Of a DNA stretch of 64,000 bases, positions 20,873 to 34,258 are shown piece by piece. A program made the translations under genes and the position numbers. Origin of the DNA: Sabellastarte sp. h YS-2021 (lineage: Eukaryota > Annelida > Polychaeta > Sabellida > Sabellidae); assembly GCA_964017235.1 (NCBI GenBank), contig OZ024938.1, positions 49,512,332 through 49,576,331 of the forward strand. Direction: 5' to 3'. The first letter of the stretch is position 1, and each line of letters opens with the position of its first letter. The notes beneath the pieces are model-generated. The model saw nothing but the letters and a program-made list of their open reading frames with translations. It was not told the origin of the DNA and did not search any database.

Positions 20873-23421
20873 GAAAGGTCTTCCAAAAGTAGGTGAATGA
20901 GTTATTTGAGAAAAATTGGCTATCTGCAATACTATTAAGAGATAATTCACATTTACTCATTTTGAGTAGGTGAATAATTATCTATGGGTCTGAAACTTCA
21001 CCAAGTGAAAGCTCTCCCAAAAGGAGGTGAATGAGTTATTTGAGAAAAATTGGCTATCTGCAATACTTTTAGAGATAATTCGCATTTACTCATTTTGAGT
21101 AGGTGAGTAATTAGCTATGGGTCTGAAACTTCACCATGTGAAAGCTCTCCCACAAGTAGATGAATGAGTATTTGATAAAAATTGGGTATCCGCAATACTT
21201 TTACAGATAATTAGCATTTACTCATTTTGAGTAGGTGAATAAATAGCTATGGGTCTGAAACTTCACAGAGTGAAAGCTCTCCCAAAAGTAGGTGAATGAG
21301 TTATTTGAGAAAAATTGGCTATCTGCAATACTTTTAGAGATAATTCACATTTACTCATTTTGAGTAGGTGAATAATTAGCTATGGGTCTGAAACTTCACC
21401 AAGTGAAAGCTCTGCCAAAAGTAGGTGAATGAGTTATTTGAGAAAAATTGGCTATCTGCAATACTTTTAGAGATAATTCGCATTTACTCATTTTGAGTAG
21501 GTGAGTAATTAGCTATGGGTCTGAAACTTCACAGAGTGAAAGCTCTGCCAAAAGTAGGTGAATGAGTTATTTGAGAAAAATTGGCTATCTGCAATACTTT
21601 TAGAGATAATTCACATTTACTCATTTTCAGTAGGTGAGTAATTAGCTATGGGTCTGAAACTTCACAGAGTGAAAGCTCTGCCAAAAGTAGGTGAATGAGT
21701 TATTTGAGAAAAATTGGCTATCTGCAATACTTTTAGAGATAATTCGCATTTACTCATTTTGAGTAGGTGAGTAATTAGCTATGGGCCTGAAACTTCACCA
21801 AGTGAAAGCTCTCCCAAAAGTAGGTGAATGATTTATTTGAGAAAAATTGGCTATCTGCAATACTTTTAGAGATAATTCGCATTTACTCATTTTGAGTAGG
21901 TGAGTAATTAGCTATGGGTCTGAAACTTCACAGAGTGAAAGCTCTGCCAAAAGTAGGTGAATGAGTTATTTGAGAAAAATTGGCTATCTGCAATACTTTT
22001 AGAGATAATTCGCATTTACTCATTTTGAGTAGGTGAGTAATTAGCTATGGGCCTGAAACTTCACCAAGTGAAAGCTCTCCCAAAAGTAGGTGAATGAGTT
22101 ATTTGAGAAAAATTGGCTATCTGCAATACTTTTAGAGATAATTCACATTTACTCATTTTCAGTAGGTGAGTAATTAGCTATGGGTCTGAAACTTCACAGA
22201 GTGAAAGCTCTGCCAAAAGTAGGTGAATGAGTTATTTGAGAAAAATTGGCTATCTGCAATACTTTTAGAGATAATTCGCATTTACTCATTTTGAGTAGGT
22301 GAGTAATTAGCTATGGGCCTGAAACTTCACCAAGTGAAAGCTCTCCCAAAAGTAGGTGAATGAGTTATTTGAGAAAAATTGGCTATCTGCAATACTTTTA
22401 GAGATAATTCACATTTACTCATTTTCAGTAGGTGAGTAATTAGCTATGGGTCTGAAACTTCACAGAGTGAAAGCTCTGCCAAAAGTAGGTGAATGAGTTA
22501 TTTGAGAAAAATTGGCTATCCGCAATACTTTTAGAGATAATTCGCATTTACTCATTTTGAGTAGGTGAGTAATTAGCTATGGGTCTGAAACTTTACAGAG
22601 TGAAAGCTCTCCCAAAAGTAGGTGAATGAGTTATTTGAGAAAAATTGGCTATCTGCAATACTTTTAGAGATAATTCGCATTTACTCATTTTGAGTAGGTG
22701 AGTAATTAGCTATGGGCCTGAAACTTCACCAAGTGAAAGCTCTCCCAAAAGTAGGTGAATGATTAATTTGACAAAAATTGGCTATCTGCAATACTTTTAG
22801 AGATAATTCGCATTTACTCATTTTGAGTAGGTGAGTAATTAGCTATGGGTCTGAAACTTCACCAAGTGAAAGCTCTCCCAAAAGTAGGTGAATGAGTTAT
22901 TTGACAAAAATTGGCTATCTGCAATACTTTTAGAGATAATTCGCATTTACTCATTTTGAGTAGGTGAGTAATTAGCTATGGGTCTGAAACTTCAGCAAGT
23001 GAAAGCTCTCCCAAAAGTAGGTGAATGAGTTATTTGAGAAAAATTGGCTATCCGCAATACTTTTAGAGATAATTCGCATTTACTCATTTTGAGTAGGTAA
23101 ATAATTAGCTATGGGTCTGAAACTTCACCATGTGAAAGCTCTCCCAAAAGTAGGTGAATGAGTTATTTGAGAAAAATTGGCTATCTGCAATACTTTTAGA
23201 GATAATTCGCATTTACTCATTTTCAGTAGGTGAGTAATTGGCTATGAGTAGGTGAGTAATTGGCTATGGGTCTGAAACTTCACCATGTGAAAGCTCTTCC
23301 AAAAGTAGGTGAATGAGTTATTTGAGAAAAATTGGCCATCTGCAATACTTTTAGAGGTAATTCGCATTTACTCATTTTGAGTAGGTGAGCAATTAGCTAT
23401 GGGTCTGAAACTTCACCAAGT
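20873..23421 (-). repeat. 133-bp satellite array, about 19 units (copy 2)
   Basis: Same 133-base unit as in copy 1. One unit near 23220-23270 carries a 22-base internal duplication (GAGTAGGTGAGTAATTGGCT twice). Confidence 0.94.
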
Positions 23422-23429
23422 GAAAGCTC

Positions 23430-24715
23430 TTTGGGATAGCTGCTCTGCAGAGATACCCTGAAGATAAAAAATTTCGTTGAAATCGCTCTATGTAGCACGG
23501 TTTTCGAAATATTAGCATTTTTGTGTTGTGCAATTTTTGCGCAAAAATTCGAAAATTCAAAATGGCCGCCATTTTTGGCAAGACAAAATTTTTTTGAAAA
23601 TTGGCATGGCTACTCTTCATAGATACCCTGTGGGTCAAAAATTTCGTCGAAATCGCTCTATCTAGCACGGTTTTCGAGATATAAGCATTTTTGTGTTTTG
23701 CAATTTTGCGAAAAATTCGAAAATTCAAAATGGCCGCCTATTTTTGCGAGAAATTTTTTGTTTGAAAATTGGCAGCTACTCTGTAGAGATACCCTGTGGG
23801 TCAAAAATTTCGTCGAAATCGCTCTATCTAGCACGGTTTTCGAGATATAAGCATTTTTATGTTTTGCAATTTTTGCGAAAAATTCGAAAATTCAAAATGG
23901 CCGCCATTTTTGGCGAGACAAAAATTTTTTCAAAATTAAGATAACTACTCTGCAGAGATACCCTGTGGGTCAAAAATTTCGTCGAAATCGCTCTATCTAG
24001 CACGGTTTTCGAGATATAAGCATTTTTGTGTTTTGCAATTTTTGCGAAAATTTCGAAAATTCAAAATGGCCGCCATTTTTGGCGAGACAAAAATTTTTTG
24101 AAAATTGGGAAAAGTACTCCTCAGAGATATCCTGAGGGTCAAAAATTTTGTCGAAATTGCTCTATCTAGCACAGTTTTTGAGATATAAGCATTTTTGTGT
24201 TTTGCAATTTTTGCGAAAAATTCGAAAATTCAAAATGGCCGCCATTTTTGGCGAGACAAAATTTTTTTCAAAATTGAGATAACTACTCTGCAGAGATACC
24301 CTGTGGGTCAAAAATTTCGTCGAAATCGCTCTATCTATCACGGTTTTCGAGATATAAGCCTTTTTGTGTTTTGCAATTTTTGCGAAAATTTCGAAAATTC
24401 AAAATGGCCGCCATTTTTGGCGAGACAAAATTTTTTTCAAAATTGGGAAAAGTACTCTGCAGAGATATCCTGCGGGTCAAAAATTTTGTCGAAATTGCTC
24501 TATCTAGCACGGTTTTTGAGATATAAGCATTTTTGTGTTTTGCAATTTTTGCGAAAATTTCGAAAATTCAAAATGGCCGCCATTTTGGGCGAGACAAAAA
24601 TTTTTTGAAAATTGGGAAAACTACTCCGCAGAGATACCCTGCGGGTCAAAAATTTCGTCGAAATCGCTCTATCTAGCACGGTTTTCGAGATATAAGCATT
24701 TTTGTGTTTTCCTTA
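23430..24715 (-). repeat. 169-bp tandem array, seven units (copy 2)
   Basis: Seven AAAATGGCCGCC-type motifs at about 169-base spacing (about 23562 to 24573), with the same unit structure as in copy 1. One unit has GCCGCCTATTT in place of GCCGCCATTTT. Confidence 0.92.
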
Positions 24716-25141
24716 TTTGGAAAATTCGTAATGATTAATTAATCATTAATTACTCGGCCATTTCTTGACCAATCAATGCCAAAATCTAATGATTTCCAGA
24801 TTTTAATAGAATGAATGTATTTGCCAAGTTTCAGGTGAATTGATAAAATTCCTTTCAAGTTATCATCCGGACAAGCTTCCCCATCGAAAAAAGACATTTT
24901 TGGTCATGTGACCTCTCTGATTGGTTGAAATGTCACTGCAGCATATTCAAAAAAATTCCCCAAGGCTACTGCCTAAACCTGCCAAATTTGAAAAGAATCC
25001 GCCTAACGGTTACAGAGTTATAAGGAAAACAAAATGCGGAGCCGGCGGAGCCGGCGGAGCCGGCGGAGCCGCCGGAGCCGGCGGAGCCGGCGGAGCCAGA
25101 AGCTCTCCCATACACAAACAAGCGTCCCTTGCGGGACGCTT

Positions 25142-26597
25142 AATTCTCACGAGATTCAGTACTTTATCGGATAGGGTCAAAGATCAAACTACAAAACTTC
25201 ATTTTTTATTTAAAACTGGCTAATTAATAAAATATATTTCTTCTGAAGTCCTTGACTAACACCAGTGTGACTGTTGTCGGTTCACCGTCATCTATTAGTT
25301 CCGACACGACGACTGTAGTATTTCGTGACGACTTACAACACTACTAATAACACAAATCGTTTGTTTGAATGTTTTATATCTTGTGTATAATGTGATTTTG
25401 CAATTTTAAAAAAAACTTGAAATCCATATATATAAAGTCTGAACCCATTAGGTTAACTGAAATGTTCTAAAAGTTTGAGACAAAAGTCTTAACTTTGAGT
25501 ATAAGACCAGGCTAACACCCTTTGTGAATCCTGCCCCTGGTCTTTAAGGAAGATGTAGAACTTGCAACCACGGCAACTCGCTACCATGCACTATCTTAAT
25601 TCCTACCACAACTTGCTACCAATTAATGCATATATGTACATACATGGTGTTCTTTAAATTGTTAATAACCGTGTTTGTGTAGAAAATATGAGGTCAAGGA
25701 ATTCCATGGAACTTCACAACAATATTATATTTTTTAAATAGAAATGCTGCTTGTGGATCAAATCATTTCAGTCTCAGGCTTGTACAGCTAATTTATATTC
25801 ATGTTAGGCTTTTGAATTCAGTGTGTGTCCTTCCTAACAATACTCTATTAATAGACTATGAATACCTCAAATTTTCAAACTTACCTCATTAATATTCATG
25901 AGGTCATGAAATCTTAATTGTAGGGTTTCCTGACTATATTTTAATTATAATAATGCTTCAATATAAAATACTTTGAATTCGGGATACAAATTTATTGGTA
26001 GCAAGTTTACCGGAAGCGAGATGCCGTGGTCGCACGTTAAACATAAATTGTCTTTATGCAGTGTTCTTACTGGCCGTAAATACGAGCTCACAGCCTGTAA
26101 ATTTGGCAAGAATGGTCTCACGGGTCGTATTTACCACTCGTGAATTGGGTGCCTCCAGAAGCTTTCCAATTTGTGACCTTCACCTCTAATGATAACAAAG
26201 ATGGAGAATGCATGTGCTTTTGTTGTAATAACATGTCAAGTAAAGTGTTTGAATGCTCTGGATTTTGTAAATAAATTTCAGGAAAGGTATAACTAATGAC
26301 ATACACATATTTTACATGCTGGATATCGAAATATTGTGATTGCTTTTATTTCTTTCTCTTTATCAGGTGTGTTTGTTTACATCCACACATAAACACACAG
26401 ACGGTGAACATGTTAAGAACGGTCAAAACTTTCCACTGGCAGGTGCCAACTCACAAGTGGTGTGCACGGGCTCACAACCTACTTCTGAACGCACAATTAG
26501 TCACCATGAAAACGAAGATTTACATGCAACTCGTGACCACGGCATCTTGTGACCAACAACTGGTACCCACAACTCATACACAAACATTTTAAAAGCA
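25142..26597 (+). other. Intergenic or unassigned sequence
   Basis: No supported gene. A stretch near 25490-25550 (ACCCTTTGTGAATCCTGCC) resembles one end of the fold-back family seen at 33.6 and 51.0 kb. The remainder shows nothing recognisable. Confidence 0.5.
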
Positions 26598-26820
26598 TAG
26601 TGGTGGTGGACCAATTCACACCTGGGTACCAATTCACGTCCACCCCTAAATTTATCCAAAACAATCACAGTTTAACAATAAATTACAAATGTAAATGATT
26701 CATTTGATGATTACCTATGATGTGGTAAACATCTTCTCAATGAAAAGTAATAAATATTCAAGAAAATTGAGGGTGGGCCTGAATTGGTACCCGGGCGTGA
26801 ATTGATCCACCACCACCATA
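26598..26820 (+). mobile_element. MITE with TAGTGGTGGTGGACC ends, copy 1
   Basis: About 220 bases with long inverted ends (GGTGGACCAATTCAC... / ...GTGAATTGATCCACCACC), each including a GGTACC-containing segment. TA at both borders. No ORF. Related copies lie at 32507 and 35411. Confidence 0.85.
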
Positions 26821-27547
26821 TAAACATTATTACGTGGGGTTTTCTAACAATATTGTAGCCGGCCTGTGGATTTCCAGCAGTGTTAAAGTTATGTGTGTAT
26901 GTGGTAGTGTGGTTCGGGTCTCCAAATCCACCAATGGACCACTAACAGTTTGATATTTTAACGCAATAAAATTTAGTAGTCACTTAGAATGGGCATCTGA
27001 ATTCAGATCACCATGTATGCATAAGTGACTCAACAAAAGGGTATTTCAATTATTAGAGAGTTTATTAGACAATGTCTATCTCTCTAGACCTCCTGTAGGA
27101 ACTGTTCTGTGTTGGCTCGGGTACCACTATCCCAAATAATAATAAACAACTATATGTTCAAAAATAAAATATATAAACTCAACAACTGGGCAATCAGTAT
27201 GACGAGGTATGGCAATCCAAATTAGGTATCAGCATAACTACTGCGTGGGTATTATACTTTTTGCTGTCACACAATGTATGGCAAGTTACTTAAATAATGT
27301 ATTCTATAAGTATAATTTAATCTCACTGCTATCTCCACTCAGCTGGTTATCTGGAGTGGGATGAAGATGCATGCTAACTTCACCTGCAAGTGTTAAACCA
27401 AGCTAAGAGAGAGGAGAAAGATCAACTAAACTTATATATATAAATTTATTAACAGTTTAACATTGTATATTGGTATATTGAAATACTAAAGTAATAAATC
27501 TAGCAAACCATGTACAATTGTGGAGATTTAAATGTTCTAATTTACAA
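26821..27547 (+). other. Intergenic, nothing recognised
   Basis: AT-rich, with short ORF-less sequence and no repeat structure that I can define. Confidence 0.5.
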
Positions 27548-27549
27548 AA

Positions 27550-27745
27550 GGTAGCAAATCAAATGCTAATTGGGGTCATGTAAGTGTTTACGGTCAGGAT
27601 ATTTAGCAACTCATCTGCTAATTGGGATCATGTAAAATGTGTATAGTCACAATATGTAGCAATTCATATGCTAGCTGGGATCATGCAGATGTTTTAGTCG
27701 CACAATGTAACAAGCATATGCTAATGGGGGTAGTGAAAATGTTTA
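27550..27745 (+). repeat. 52-bp minisatellite, four units
   Basis: GCTAATTGGGRTCATGTAA-like units at 27565, 27617, 27670 and 27720 (spacing 52, 53, 50), progressively diverged. Confidence 0.8.
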
Positions 27746-28054
27746 AAGGAGTGTAAAATCCAGCAAATTGAATTAGATCAGTCGATAAATACTTCCGCTG
27801 GACACATGTGCCACAGCAGAATATATAACTAGATTGGGCCAACTCGGCGCCAACATATCCCCAGACAGGTCATCACTCACGCCACAGGTTTTGATCGGGA
27901 ATTTTTTAAAACATAATTACCCATTATTATATGAACTTCAGCACATCAATCTACTCTGTTTATATCTTCCCAAGGAAGATGGTCTATCCCCAGACACCGA
28001 ATACATAACTCAAATTATATTTTCAATCTTCCTGCAATGATAACTCTAAACCTA

Positions 28055-28290
28055 TTTTCAAAGTATTTAAATGATTGATGATTGAATGTCCATTCTAAAA
28101 TAATAATCCCAAAAGAGCATATCTGTTTCTATATTTGTTGACAAATAAAATATTAGTTTTAACTCAACTCATCATACTTTTCAATCTTCCTTCAAAGTAT
28201 TTAAATGATTGATGACTCAATGTCCATTCTAAAATTCATAATCCCAAAACGCATATCTGTTTCTATATTTGTTCACAAATAAAATATTAT
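28055..28290 (+). repeat. 134-bp direct duplication
   Basis: CAAAGTATTTAAATGATTGA begins each copy at about 28057 and 28191, followed by matching ATGTCCATTCTAAAA and GCATATCTGTTTCTATATTT segments. Confidence 0.8.
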
Positions 28291-28739
28291 TTTTAAAAAA
28301 ATTATTGATATTATTATTTTATTATATTATTTTAGAATTTGCAAATTGTTTTCAGTTATTCATTTCCTCTATACCTATATATGTGGTCCATATATATGCA
28401 ACCTAAATATGTGACACAATCTCAGTTCTGACTCCCCTTTGTGTTATATGTAATGAAGCCCACCACCTCCCACCCCCACCCCTCTCCCCTTCTCCACACC
28501 TCTCTCACTATTACACAAGATCTGCAACCCCATTGAGTTCTTTGTTTCTCATCTGATATCATTAAATACCTTTGTTTATTTAGTGTCACTCAATATAGCT
28601 GGAGGTCCCAGAGGTGGGTGGGGGGAATCCGGGTGTGGGATGTGGGTTGGGACTACAAAGAGATGGAGCATAAATGGTAAACAAACAATCTATATAAAAG
28701 GGGTACTCAAATACAAAAAGAATTGAGAATTTTAAGTAT

Positions 28740-31038
28740 GTGATTATCAACTGAAATGAGTTCATAACTGTAGGAGCTGTGTCAAAATTAACTGAGGCAA
28801 GTTGAATAAAACTGGGCTAGTTGAGGGTTAAAAATCCCCTAGTTTTACTACATAAGGATATAATTTCATTAATATTGGGACTTAAAGCTCACTTAAAGTG
28901 TCCATTTTGTCTACTTGAATATGTTTAACCAGTTTCATTTTAAAAAGTTAAAAACTCAGCAAGAGAGGTATAACACACAAAAATAAGTTCTTAAAAGACT
29001 AAGATAGCCATAACATTATTAATATTCAAAATTTAAATAGACAGGCATTTCCTTTTAAAAATTCAAAGATTTCAGCTCTATAACCCACATAGTTTGACAG
29101 TTACTGGGCTTTAAAGTGGCATAATGTCCAAAAATTGGGTTTCTGTGGGCATTTTACAATTGTTAAAGAGACCTTAGCAATTAAACTACAGATCTGAAAC
29201 TTTTTGGGGGACATACATAACAAACAAAAATTATATATAATACAGTTTAAGACTTGTCACACTAAGCATTTCCAAATAACAGGGCAAAATACGGAAAAAA
29301 TGTCCAAAAAGGCACTTGGGCGAGTGTCTATGGCCCTCATACACAGGTTAAATGTCTACTAAAAACCTTGATTTTCGGCATATGTAAAAAGGACATAATA
29401 ATGCATTCCCAGATGGGATTTCAGCTCCATCAACCACATAGTTTAACAGTCACAGGGCTTAAAGGTGGTAAAAAGTCCAAATATTGGGCCTCTGTGGGCC
29501 TTTTAGAGATCTCGATGTGGCTTTCAAATTAAAGCTTCAGACTTAAAATTTGTTACATACTAAGATTACACATAGAATATGTATCTAATAAAGTTTGAAA
29601 CTTCTCAGACTTACCATTTCCAAGTTACAGAGCAAAATATGTGAAAAATGTCTTAAAAGGGTCACTCAGGTGGGTGTTTAAGGTCCTCATACACAGGTTA
29701 AATGTCTACTTGAAGCCTTGATTTTTGGCACATGTAAAAAGAACATAATAATGTATTCCCAGATGAGATTTCAGCTCTATCAGTCACATAGTTTAACAGT
29801 CACAGGCCTTAAAATTGGCAAAAAGTCCAAATACTGGGTCTTTATGGGGCCTTCTAGAGACCTAAATGTGGCCTTCAAATTAAAGCTTCAGACTTAAAAT
29901 TTGTCACATACTAAGATTACACATAGAATATGCATCTAATACAGTTTGAAACTTCTTAGACTTACCATTTCCAAGTTACAGGGCAAAATATGTGAAAAAT
30001 GTCTAAAAATGGTCACTCGGGTGGGGATTTATGGTCCTCATACACAGGTTAAATGTCTTCTTAAAGCCTTAATTTTTGGTACATATATAAATAATATACT
30101 AATATCTTCCCAGATAGGATTGGAGCTCTATCAGTCACATAGTTTGACAGTCACAGGGCTTAAAAGTAGCAAAAAGTCCAAATATTGGGTCTTTGGGAGC
30201 CTTTTAGAGACCTCAATTTGTCCTTCAAAATTAAAGCTTCAGACTTAAAATCTGTTACATACTAAGATTACACACAGAATATATATCTAATACAGTTTGA
30301 AACTTCTCACACTTACCATTTCCAAGTTACAGGGAAAAAGATGTGAAAAATGTCTTATAAGGGTCACTCGGGTGGGTGTTTATGGTCCTGATACACAGGT
30401 TAACTGTCTATTAAAGGCCTAAATGTTGGGGCACATATAAGAAAACACATAGATATATTCCCAGATGATATTTCACTTAGATGAGAGACATAGTTTGAAA
30501 GCTACAGTGCTTGAAAGTGGCAAAAAGTGCATAAATTGGGTCTCTGTGGGCACTTTTGAGACCTTAAGTCGACCCTTTTGGGTAAACCTACAGCCCTAAA
30601 ATTTTCTACAGACAAGGATTACATATGAAAGTTATACCTAGCGCAGTTTGAGACTCATCAGAATTACCACTTCCAAATTATAGGGCAAAATATGTGAAAA
30701 GTATAGCAAAAAATCCCTAAGTGGGGGTATTTATGGGCCTCAAACACAATTTTCTCCTCAACTTAAAGTCGTGATTTTCGGCACATGTACTAAGAACATA
30801 TTAATGTGTTGTCAGGTAAAATTTCAGCCAGCTGAACATCATAGTTTGTGACCTACAGGGCTCTAAGTGGCCAAAAGTGCAATTTCTGACCTTAAGGTGG
30901 CCATAAGTTCTTTTTTACTGGGAGTTTAAGGTCACCTAAAAATAGGGATCTTCCTTTGGGCACCCTTAACATGTGTACCAAGTTTGAAAAAAAAATATTA
31001 ATTTGTTTTTGAGTTATCGCGTCCACAAGGAAATTTCT

Positions 31039-31078
<40 letters not shown>

Positions 31079-31130
31079 GACGGACCTGAATCCAATATAT
31101 CCCCGACTTTCGTCTGGGGATATAATTATG
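28740..31130 (+). repeat. ~350-bp tandem array ending in (CGG)n and a hairpin
   Basis: CACATAGTTTRACAG recurs at 29086, 29435, 29785, 30136 and about 30487 and 30838 (period about 350), giving roughly six units that diverge outward. The array ends with GAGTTATCGCGTCCACAAGG, a (CGG)13-like tract (31039-31078) and the hairpin TATATCCCC / GGGGATATA with GAC-TTTC-GTC inside (31099-31128). The same ending occurs at 3.0-3.1 kb, so this looks like one transposon family with an internal tandem array and a hairpin terminus. No coding sequence. Confidence 0.85.
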
Positions 31131-32506
31131 CTTATTTAGTCAGAAATAAAGATAAAGGTTATTATCTGGTAAAGTTACTCACTAAAGTTAAGTGCCAGAC
31201 TTAATAAAAATCTACAATATTTAGAACAAATGTCAAAATTACCTATAACTCCAGTTCACAGGTGAATCTTCAAAATGAGCAGTTCAAATAAAGGTCAACA
31301 AAAATTAAGCATCAACTCAAGGACAAATCAAGTTCAGCCAGGTCAAGGTCAGGCACTACAGTTTCACACTAAAGAATATCTGTCATTTGATTGGTTGACC
31401 ATTAAAGGTCAGTGCTTCAGAAATATATAGATATTGTTTAAATTCTATCTACTGAAACACTGTATTAACCATTATAGACATTTGTATTCTGGCTTAAATT
31501 AGTGTGTTGTTACTGTATCAAGGGATTTTATTGGATTCTGAGTCCTGGAACCAGCTTAATGGGGTAAATTTGGAGATTTCAATGATTTGCGGTTGCGGTT
31601 GAAGTGCGGTTGCGGTGATTTTGACTTGTATGTCACTTGCCGCAAGATTTGCGGTTAGTATTGATTAGAGGGTTTTTACCTCTTATTTTGCGTTACGCAA
31701 ATGCGGCCTCGTCATCTGAAAGCCAAAAAACCACTGACTGTGCTTCCTTATATAGATTTCTGGGCCGTTACCGCGTATCCCTACGCCAGCCTACCGCAAG
31801 TAGTTCCAATGCAAATCTGTTAGTTTCAACTCAAATTAAACAAAATATCACCTAAAAACGTATAAAATATGCAAATTAAATAAATTATAACACTGCAAAT
31901 ATTTTAAAACAATGGTTTGTCGCCTACTTTAAAGTCTTTCAGACGTGATATACTTGTACAACAATGGCGGCTAGTTTGACAGTTGAAATACTTCAAAAGC
32001 AATAATATAAACAAAATATGAGGATAATCTGTGGTTTGTTAGTGTGAAAGGTGAGTGTGTAATAGATTTTCGGCCATTTCTTAGTCTTTTTGTTGGAATC
32101 TTGTGTGAAAAACCACTTTTCTCAGCCCAACTGGCTGAATTATCGCTAAGTTAGCCGTGGTCCACGATTCCAAACCAAACTGCTAGCCCATATTTCGTGT
32201 TACGTCGGCTCTCGCCGTCACAATATTTATGTTTAATAAATAGAAATGTTGCTTGAAGAGCGAGTATTTTATGTAAGAACGTATGTTTAGTTAACCCGTA
32301 CTTCTGTGGGGTTTCCCTGCAATATTATAAAATAAAATGCAAATTAGAAAACGTGAGGTCATGGAATTCCGTGGGGGTACGAGTTGTTGGTCACAAGTTT
32401 CAGTGGTCACGGTATGGGTTTTCGATATATTCACGTTTTCGATCATTTAAAATATAAGCTCTCGGCCTCGTTTTTGGATGGCATTTTCACAATATTTTAG
32501 AATGAA
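31131..32506 (+). other. Intergenic sequence
   Basis: No supported gene. Contains a short TTGCGGTTGCGGTT motif cluster near 31588-31660. The first LANCL exon could lie here or nearby on the minus strand, but I could not identify it. Confidence 0.45.
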
Positions 32507-32705
32507 TAGTGGTGGCGGACCAGTTCACGCCCGGGTACCAATTCACGCCCACCCTCAATTTTCTTGAAGATTTATGATTTTTCATCAAATAATCATCAAA
32601 TTCATCATATACATTTGTATTTTATTGTTTAACTGTGATTATTTTGGATAAATTTAGGGGTGGGCGTGAATTGGTACCCGGGCGTGAACTGGTCCACCAC
32701 CACTA
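32507..32705 (+). mobile_element. MITE with TAGTGGTGGCGGACC ends, copy 2
   Basis: About 200 bases; inverted ends GTGGTGGCGGACCAGTTCAC / GTGAACTGGTCCACCACCAC, TA borders. Same family as 26598 and 35411. Confidence 0.87.
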
Positions 32706-33612
32706 TATGCAGTCACATTGAACCAGCGAATTTGAGGATTTATTATTGTTGTTTTATGTCTGATAATATTGGTTGCGTTGGTTGTGATATTTAGCATTGT
32801 CCATTTACGTTGTCATATCGAAAACCCGTCCATCGTGGATATCCCAAAACGAGATATCAACGATCAGGGCAAAATCCGAGAGGAACTGTATTCACACCGT
32901 CTGAGATTGGTCATCAAATGGACTTTCATCAGAAAAGTCAGGATATCGATTAGTAAATTCTCTCCTATCCATGTTTTTATCGTGTCATTTAACAGAGAGG
33001 CTACTGCAGTACAGTGATGGATTTCGATAAATCTGAGTTTTGTTTGTTTATATGGCGATAAATGAGTATGCGCACAACTAAATGCGGAAAGATAGGGTTT
33101 CAACTTCGAACTTACGATTATTGTACGTACCGGGCGAGTTAAGTTTCACCCGAGGTCAAATCTTAGGTTTTCAATAACAAGTACATTTTTTATTAGACCA
33201 GTCTGTTGCCCGTCTCATCTAAACTTGACTCGAATAACATAAATAACGTATTTCAAGTCAAGAATAACAAGAAACATGTTTCAAGTCTTCATTGGGCCTC
33301 TGATCAGTGGTATTTTGAACAATGTAATTGTAGCTTGATTTTAAGTGTTGATCATACAAGTGCTTTGCAAACATATCCAAGAAAACAGTATTTTCAAATA
33401 TTGTAACTAGTTTACTTGAGTTTTTTATGTGTGATTTATTAATATACAACTGACTGCATGGTTTTAAATTGAATTTATAAGATAAAACAGTTGTACATAA
33501 ATATCTCACAAAACATAAACTATGGGGCAGTCTTTCAAATTACAAATCTCACAAAACAAAAACTATGGGGCAGTCTTTCAAATTATTCAAAATTATACTA
33601 CACTGGTGATCA

Positions 33613-33857
33613 GGGCTGGGATTCACAAAAGGTCTTAAATCTTAGGCAATTTTTTGGCTTAGACCAGTCTTAAAATTATGACTTTTGTCTTAGCTAAGAT
33701 AAACTCTAAGACAAATTTTTGTCTAGGACCTTTTGTGAATCCCATTTTGTCTAAGCAAAAAAAGTCTTAACTTTATGACAAAATTCTTGCAAAGTTAAGA
33801 CTTTTCTCTTAAAGTTATGACAATTTTTTGTCTAAGACCTTTTGCGAATCCTGGCCC
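33613..33857 (+). mobile_element. Fold-back element with GGGATTCACAAAAGGTCTTA ends, copy 1
   Basis: About 245 bases starting GGGCTGGGATTCACAAAAGG and ending in the inverted form CCTTTTGCGAATCCTGGCCC. The interior is full of GTCTTA/TAAGAC words that can pair. No ORF. A longer relative is at 51029-51735. Confidence 0.75.
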
Positions 33858-34084
33858 AGGTAGATAAATGGTCATAGAAATAAACGGTCTTAAGAAATTA
33901 TCACATAAAATGGTTAAATTGTTTAAACAACAGTACAACACCAACTAAATGTCATGGTAAGCATTGTTTAAGTATATTTTGTTATTTATTTTGTGCGATT
34001 TTGTTATTTACATTGCTTAGATTTGAAAAGCTTGAAGACCGTTTAGCTCTGTATCCGAAGCCAGGTCAGTTATATTTATTAGGT

Positions 34085-34184
34085 TTAGCACGTTCGTGGG
34101 ATTCCACTTCCGCATTTGTAGTTTGCCGTACACGGAAGTTGTCTGAGATAAACTAAATAAATTTCATTACAACAAAAGTACAAT
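34085..34184 (+). promoter_or_regulatory. Possible ARPC2 promoter-proximal region / 5' UTR
   Basis: Immediately upstream of the ARPC2 start are two ETS-like motifs in opposite orientation, CACTTCCGC (34105-34113) and CACGGAAGT (34131-34139). There is no TATA box at a convincing distance. Function inferred from position only. Confidence 0.35.
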
Positions 34185-34258
34185 ATGATTCTCCTGGAAA
34201 TAAATAACAGAATTGTGGAGGAAACACTTTCATTAAAATTTGAAAATGCAGTCGCAGG
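34185..34258 (+). CDS. ARPC2: ARPC2 exon 1 (start codon)
   Basis: Codes [20 protein letters not shown] then NAVA plus two bases of Gly. The start is set by identity with the ARPC2 N-terminus. The donor GTTCGT is weak but is the one that joins in frame to NKPDIVDVT. Confidence 0.95.

Larger units (their letters stand above)
20367..25141 (-). mobile_element. Helentron-like non-autonomous element, copy 2
   Basis: About 4.8 kb with the same termini as copy 1: hairpin end at 25120-25141 and CTAG end at 20367. Flanks near 10922-11430 and 20367-20875 are almost identical between copies. It carries 7 units of the 9-bp GGCGGAGCC minisatellite (25035-25097), about seven 169-bp units and about 19 units of the 133-bp satellite. 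No target duplication is evident (left flank TATAAA, right flank AATTCTC). Confidence 0.78.

Noticed and set aside
25142-34184. First LANCL exon on the minus strand
   Set aside because: Searched for an initiator exon with a phase-0 donor and an NPF/DY-type N-terminus; found no convincing candidate, so none is annotated.
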